NCBI GenBank assembly: GCA_900765165.1
Contig: CAAFQR010000093.1
Coordinates: 1 to 8,557 of the forward strand
From: Veillonellaceae bacterium
GTDB taxonomy: Bacteria > Bacillota > Negativicutes > Veillonellales > Veillonellaceae
Direction: 5' to 3'
Length of the DNA stretch: 8,557 bases
Positions 6,479-8,557 of the stretch are shown piece by piece. The translations under genes and the position numbers were made by a program. Below the pieces are notes generated by a model that searched no databases, was not told the origin of the DNA, and saw only the letters and a program-made list of their open reading frames with translations. Every line of letters starts with the position of its first letter. Within the stretch, counting starts at the first letter, position 1.

Positions 6479-7101
6479 TATGCGAGCACCTCCTCAATCT
6501 TGGCTACTGCACCTTCAGTAATGAAGAGCTTATCGTAATGGAGAAGGTCGAAAATGTTAACGCCTTCGCAAGCCAAAGCTTTAACGCCCTGGATGTTACG
6601 AGCGGAACGTTCTACATTGATGTCGCCTTCGGTAATGAAGAGAACTTTTGCATCGCCTACCTGGAAGTTGTTGAGGATATTCAATACTTCTTTAGTTTTC
6701 GGAGCTGCGAAAGTCAATGCGTCCAATACGATTAATTCGTTGTTGTTTACCTTATCGCTGAGAGCAGATTTAACTGCAAGACGTCTAGCTTTACGAGGCA
6801 TAGCCTTGTAATAGCTGCGCGGCTGCGGACCAAAAACGGTACCGCCACCTACCCATAACGGGCTGCGAGTGGAACCTACACGAGCACGGCCAGTACCTTT
6901 CTGTTTCCAAGGTTTACGACCGCCACCGCGTACCAAACCTCTCGTTTTGGTTGCATGAGTGCCGAGACGTTCGTTAGACAACTGACGAACAACGGCCTGA
7001 TGCATAACGGCTTCGTTAACTTCTACGCCGAATACTGCATCATTTAACTGTATTTCACCGACTTTAGAGCCGGACATGTTGTATTTGGTTACTGTTGGCA
7101 T
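6478..7101 (-). CDS. rplD: 50S ribosomal protein L4
   Basis: L4 is an assembly protein whose extended loop lines the exit tunnel opposite L22; in Escherichia coli it also represses its own S10 operon through the mRNA leader. The frame opens at a TTG (7122), but the AAAGGAGGATC binding site lies between that TTG and the ATG at 7101, so I use the ATG. This gives 207 residues beginning MPTVTKYNMSGSKVGEIQL, the usual family length. The tunnel loop, about residues 52–90, includes RGLVRGGGRKPWKQKGTGRA and RSPLWVGGGTVFGPQPRSY. The body resumes with PRKARRLAVKSALSDK. Its stop overlaps the rplW start. Whether it regulates the leader at 8096–8235 cannot be told from sequence. Confidence 0.98.
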   Translation of the reverse strand: MPTVTKYNMSGSKVGEIQLNDAVFGVEVNEAVMHQAVVRQLSNERLGTHATKTRGLVRGGGRKPWKQKGTGRARVGSTRSPLWVGGGTVFGPQPRSYYKAMPRKARRLAVKSALSDKVNNNELIVLDALTFAAPKTKEVLNILNNFQVGDAKVLFITEGDINVERSARNIQGVKALACEGVNIFDLLHYDKLFITEGAVAKIEEVLA

Positions 7102-7126
7102 TAGTGATCCTCCTTTCGACAATTAG

Positions 7127-7768
7127 TTATTTAACGGGTTTAACCGTGTTGCGAACCATTACCAAGCTGCCTTTAGCACCCGGGATACCGCCTTTAACCA
7201 ACAATAAGTTGCGTTCGGTATCTACTTTAACTACGGTTAAGCGCTGTACGGTAACTCTGCCGCCACCCATTTGTCCAGGGAGTTTCTTGCCTTTGTATAC
7301 CTTACCGCCGCCACCGGAAATCATAGGACCGATGGAACCGGGTTCACGATGAGATTTGGAACCGTGAGTTACAGGACCACGAGAGAAATTGTGGCGCTTA
7401 ATCGTGCCAGCAAAACCTTTACCTTTACCTGTACCTACAACGTCTACCAACTCACCTTCTGCGAAGATATCAGCTGCCAGAGTTTGGCCCACTGTGTAAT
7501 CAGCCGCTTCGGCTACGCGAAGTTCGCGAAGATATTTAACCGGAGCAACGCCGGCTTTGTCGAACTGCCCTTTAACAGGTTTCGTCAAATGTTTTTCTTT
7601 AATGGAGCCATAACCAAGCTGTAATGCGTCATAACCGTCAGTTTCAACAGTTTTAACACGAACTACTACGCTGGGGGTAGCTTCCACTACAGTGACAGGC
7701 ACTAACTGACCTTCGGCTGTGAAAACCTGAGTCATGCCTAACTTTTTACCCAAAATAGCTTTAGACAT
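7127..7768 (-). CDS. rplC: 50S ribosomal protein L3
   Basis: L3 is one of the first proteins in 50S assembly, and its central extension reaches to the peptidyl transferase centre, where mutations give pleuromutilin or linezolid resistance. The 213 residues begin MSKAILGKKLGMTQVFTAEG. They include GTGKGKGFAGTIKRHNFSRG (about residues 112–131) and GPVTHGSKSHREPGSIGP (131–148). After GSIGP comes MISGGGGK, a glycine-rich tip about three residues longer than I recall for Bacillus L3, then VYKGKKLPGQMGGGRVTVQ. The carboxy end ERNLLLVKGGIPGAKGSLV is conserved. The ATG follows a perfect AAGGAGGTG site, 15 bases after rpsJ. Confidence 0.98.
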   Translation of the reverse strand: MSKAILGKKLGMTQVFTAEGQLVPVTVVEATPSVVVRVKTVETDGYDALQLGYGSIKEKHLTKPVKGQFDKAGVAPVKYLRELRVAEAADYTVGQTLAADIFAEGELVDVVGTGKGKGFAGTIKRHNFSRGPVTHGSKSHREPGSIGPMISGGGGKVYKGKKLPGQMGGGRVTVQRLTVVKVDTERNLLLVKGGIPGAKGSLVMVRNTVKPVK

Positions 7769-7783
7769 AATCGCACCTCCTTA

Positions 7784-8095
7784 TTATAATTTTATTTCAA
7801 TAGACACACCAGCCGGCAAATCAAGACGGGTGATAGCATCTACTGTTTTCGAATTTGGTTCAATAATATCAATCAAGCGTTTATGCGTACGCATTTCGAA
7901 CTGTTCACGGGAATCTTTGTTAACATGCGGGGAACGAAGAATCGTGAAAATGTTCTTTTCCGTCGGCAACGGAATCGGACCAGATACCAAAGCGCCATTG
8001 CGTTTTGCGGTATCTACAATTTTTGCAGCGCTCTGATCGAGTGCTTTGTGGTCGTATGCTTTTAAGCGAATACGAATCTTGTGCTGTTTAGCCAT
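7784..8095 (-). CDS. rpsJ: 30S ribosomal protein S10
   Basis: S10 is a head protein of the 30S subunit; as NusE it also takes part in transcription antitermination with NusB. The frame stays open to 8206, but the first 37 codons resemble nothing and would begin inside the leader hairpin. The ATG at 8095 has an AGGAGGA binding site nine bases upstream and gives 103 residues, the normal length. The protein reads MAKQHKIRIRLKAYDHKALD, then VSGPIPLPTEKNIFTILRSP and HVNKDSREQFEMRTHKRLID, all classic S10 motifs, ending PAGVSIEIKL. It is the first ribosomal-protein gene after a promoter at 8242–8250. A 17-codon leader ORF overlaps its first codons in another frame. Confidence 0.98.
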   Translation of the reverse strand: MAKQHKIRIRLKAYDHKALDQSAAKIVDTAKRNGALVSGPIPLPTEKNIFTILRSPHVNKDSREQFEMRTHKRLIDIIEPNSKTVDAITRLDLPAGVSIEIKL

Positions 8096-8141
8096 TAGTA
8101 AATATCCTCCTGTCGTCCATTTCAAGAATGAACTGCTCCAT
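8088..8141 (-). CDS. Candidate 17-residue leader peptide overlapping the rpsJ start
   Basis: A short frame in the rpsJ leader encodes MEQFILEMDDRRIFTNG and then TAA. Its ATG (8141–8139) has a strong GGAGGAG ribosome binding site at 8149–8155, seven bases away, so ribosomes should load on it. Codons 11 and 12 are AGG AGG and are themselves the core of the rpsJ Shine-Dalgarno; codon 13 is ATA. The frame is shifted one base from rpsJ, and its stop lies just after the rpsJ ATG, an overlap of eight bases, which suits termination and re-initiation. I do not recognise the peptide. Translation of this frame could either mask or hand over to the rpsJ start. Whether it is translated or conserved is inference. 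Confidence 0.5.
   Translation of the reverse strand: MEQFILEMDDRRIFTNG
8105..8111 (-). promoter_or_regulatory. rpsJ ribosome binding site, embedded in the leader ORF
   Basis: On the minus strand this reads AGGAGGA, nine bases before the rpsJ ATG at 8095. It decides the S10 start over the open frame reaching to 8206. It coincides with the AGG AGG codons of the upstream leader ORF. Confidence 0.9.
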
Positions 8142-8148
8142 AGAAATT

Positions 8149-8155
8149 CTCCTCC
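8149..8155 (-). promoter_or_regulatory. Ribosome binding site of the leader ORF
   Basis: On the minus strand this reads GGAGGAG, seven bases before the ATG at 8141. It is as strong as those of the ribosomal-protein genes. Part of it forms the 3' arm of the small hairpin at 8151–8162. Confidence 0.6.
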
Positions 8156-8162
8156 GCAGAGG
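8151..8162 (-). promoter_or_regulatory. UGCG-tetraloop hairpin covering the leader ORF binding site
   Basis: The minus-strand RNA reads CCUC UGCG GAGG: a 4-bp stem closed by a C-G pair around a UNCG-class loop, a very stable loop type. The GAGG arm is part of the leader ORF Shine-Dalgarno. The CCUC arm could instead pair with GAGG of the rpsJ Shine-Dalgarno (8106–8109), so two exclusive pairings are possible. The stem is short and its function is inferred. Confidence 0.4.
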
Positions 8163-8196
8163 CAACCTTCTATATCATAGTTTAATACACAACACG

Positions 8197-8219
8197 AGAG
8201 CGGCATTAAATGCCGCTCT
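8197..8219 (-). promoter_or_regulatory. Perfect 10-bp inverted repeat near the 5' end of the S10 operon mRNA
   Basis: The arms AGAGCGGCAT and ATGCCGCTCT are perfectly complementary around a three-base loop (UUA in the minus-strand RNA). The stem starts about 16 bases after the predicted transcription start. No U-run follows on either strand, so it is not an intrinsic terminator. It may protect the 5' end of the mRNA or be the binding site of a ribosomal protein that represses the operon; a DNA operator is a less likely reading. Confidence 0.65.
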
Positions 8220-8241
8220 TATGCTGCAGTCCATATCCTCT

Positions 8242-8250
8242 ATTATAGCA
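8242..8250 (-). promoter_or_regulatory. S10 operon promoter, extended -10 element
   Basis: The minus strand reads TGCTATAAT, a consensus TATAAT with the TGn extension expected for the main sigma factor. At the usual 16–18-base spacing no good -35 hexamer is found (TATCTT at 17), which fits an extended -10 promoter. The sequence upstream to about 8290 is A/T-rich and could act as an UP element. It lies directly after the tuf terminator. Confidence 0.75.
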
Positions 8251-8290
8251 CAGTTACTATGTAAAAGATATAGTTTTTGTTAAATTTATC

Positions 8291-8337
8291 GTTCAAAAAG
8301 CAAGATTTTCACTAGGAAAGTCTTGCTTTTTTTGAAC
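8291..8337. terminator. Intrinsic terminator after tuf, possibly bidirectional
   Basis: Arms at 8291–8305 and 8321–8337 match as GTTC, an A/T run, then GCAAGA, with an inner TTTC/GAAA pairing and a five-base loop; two extra A/T bases bulge in one arm. In the tuf direction the stem is followed by five U; in the opposite direction by seven. It ends the tuf transcript, 64 bases after its stop codon. Those 64 bases hold nothing else clear apart from a 5-bp inverted repeat at 8382–8394. Confidence 0.85.
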
Positions 8338-8401
8338 TCTTAGATTAACTGAAAGTTATGCTTGAAGCCTTAGCTCTAAATTACGTTTAACGTATTCCAG
8401 A

Positions 8402-8557
8402 TTAAGCTTCGATAGCAGTAACAACACCAGCGCCTACAGTGTGGCCACCTTCACGGATAGCGAAACGTAAGCCTTCTTCGATAGCGATCGGAGTGATCAA
8501 TTCGATGTCCATGGTGATGTTATCGCCAGGCATGCACATTTCAGTGCCTTCCGGCAA
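8402..8557 (-). CDS. tuf: Elongation factor Tu, C-terminal fragment (cut by window edge)
   Basis: EF-Tu delivers aminoacyl-tRNA to the ribosome as a GTP complex. Only the last 51 residues are inside the window; the gene starts beyond base 8557. They belong to domain III and read LPEGTEMCMPGDNITMDIEL, then IEEGLRFAIREGGHTVGAGV and VTAIEA before a TAA stop. The MPGDN and RFAIREGGHTVGAGVV motifs are nearly invariant in EF-Tu. Position upstream of rpsJ is that of tuf at the end of a str operon (rpsL-rpsG-fusA-tuf), which I infer lies outside the window. A terminator and a new promoter separate it from the S10 genes. Confidence 0.98.
   Translation of the reverse strand: MPEGTEMCMPGDNITMDIELITPIAIEEGLRFAIREGGHTVGAGVVTAIEA

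Larger units (their letters stand above)
8096..8235 (-). promoter_or_regulatory. Predicted 5' leader of the S10 operon mRNA
   Basis: About 140 bases lie between the expected transcription start (roughly 8234–8236, seven bases past the -10 box) and the rpsJ ATG. In order they hold a perfect 10-bp hairpin, an A/U-rich linker, a small UGCG-loop hairpin, a ribosome binding site, and the leader ORF that ends in rpsJ. No terminator with a U-tract is present in the leader, so control here, if any, would act on translation or mRNA stability and not on premature termination. Confidence 0.6.

Noticed and set aside
8171..8190. Second promoter in the leader (TATGAT-like box)
   Set aside because: There is no -35 element at suitable spacing and no TGn extension.
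8096..8206. Amino-terminal extension of S10 by 37 codons in the same open frame
   Set aside because: The start would lie in the leader hairpin, there is no ribosome binding site, the residues are not S10-like, and S10 is normally 102–103 residues.
8175..8234. A 19-codon frame starting at or next to the predicted transcription start (possible leaderless message)
   Set aside because: It runs through the hairpin, has no properly spaced binding site, and depends on an unmapped transcription start; most likely chance.
1..8557. An exotic or undescribed system hidden in the cluster
   Set aside because: All genes are standard S10–spc members in canonical order with normal lengths; only the leader at 8096–8235 holds unexplained structure.

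Overview
The window is a bacterial ribosomal-protein operon, the S10–spc cluster, lying entirely on the minus strand and so read here from high to low coordinates. In transcription order it holds the 3' end of tuf (EF-Tu), a terminator, a promoter and leader, then rpsJ, rplC, rplD, rplW, rplB, rpsS, rplV, rpsC, rplP, rpmC, rpsQ, rplN, rplX, rplE, rpsN, rpsH, rplF, rplR, and the first 74 bases of rpsE. The order is the canonical one, with no insertion, missing gene, mobile element, tRNA or CRISPR array.

The organism is most likely a Bacillota (Firmicutes) species of moderate GC content. The reasons are strong AGGAGG-type ribosome binding sites before nearly every gene, tuf directly upstream of rpsJ, and protein sequences close to the Bacillota type (for example S8 beginning MVMTDPIADM). 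A Negativicutes relative is plausible, because the spc cluster carries the longer zinc-free S14 instead of the short zinc-binding form. This is inference; no database comparison was made.

Region 8096–8401 is the only sizeable stretch without a ribosomal-protein gene. It contains the tuf 3' tail, a bidirectional-looking intrinsic terminator (8291–8337), an extended -10 promoter (8242–8250), a perfect 10-bp hairpin near the predicted 5' end of the mRNA (8197–8219), a small UGCG-tetraloop hairpin (8151–8162) covering a Shine-Dalgarno, and a 17-codon leader ORF (8088–8141). That ORF runs through the rpsJ ribosome binding site and stops just inside rpsJ. This leader is the most interesting part of the window.

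Regions 3042–8095 (S10 half) and 1–3041 (spc half) are tightly packed, with gaps of 15–39 bases or short overlaps (rplD/rplW, rpsC/rplP, rplP/rpmC). No internal promoter or terminator was recognised, so the genes are probably transcribed together and partly coupled in translation. Together they supply proteins of both subunits: the peptidyl-transferase-proximal L2, L3, L4, L16 and L22; the 5S rRNA binders L5 and L18; early assembly proteins S8, S17 and L24; and head proteins S3, S10, S14 and S19. Four start codons are not ATG (rpsC, rpsS and rpsQ use GTG; rplR uses TTG). For rplR, rplD, rpsQ and rpsJ the longest open frame over-extends the 5' end, and the starts given here are corrected from ribosome binding sites and family lengths.
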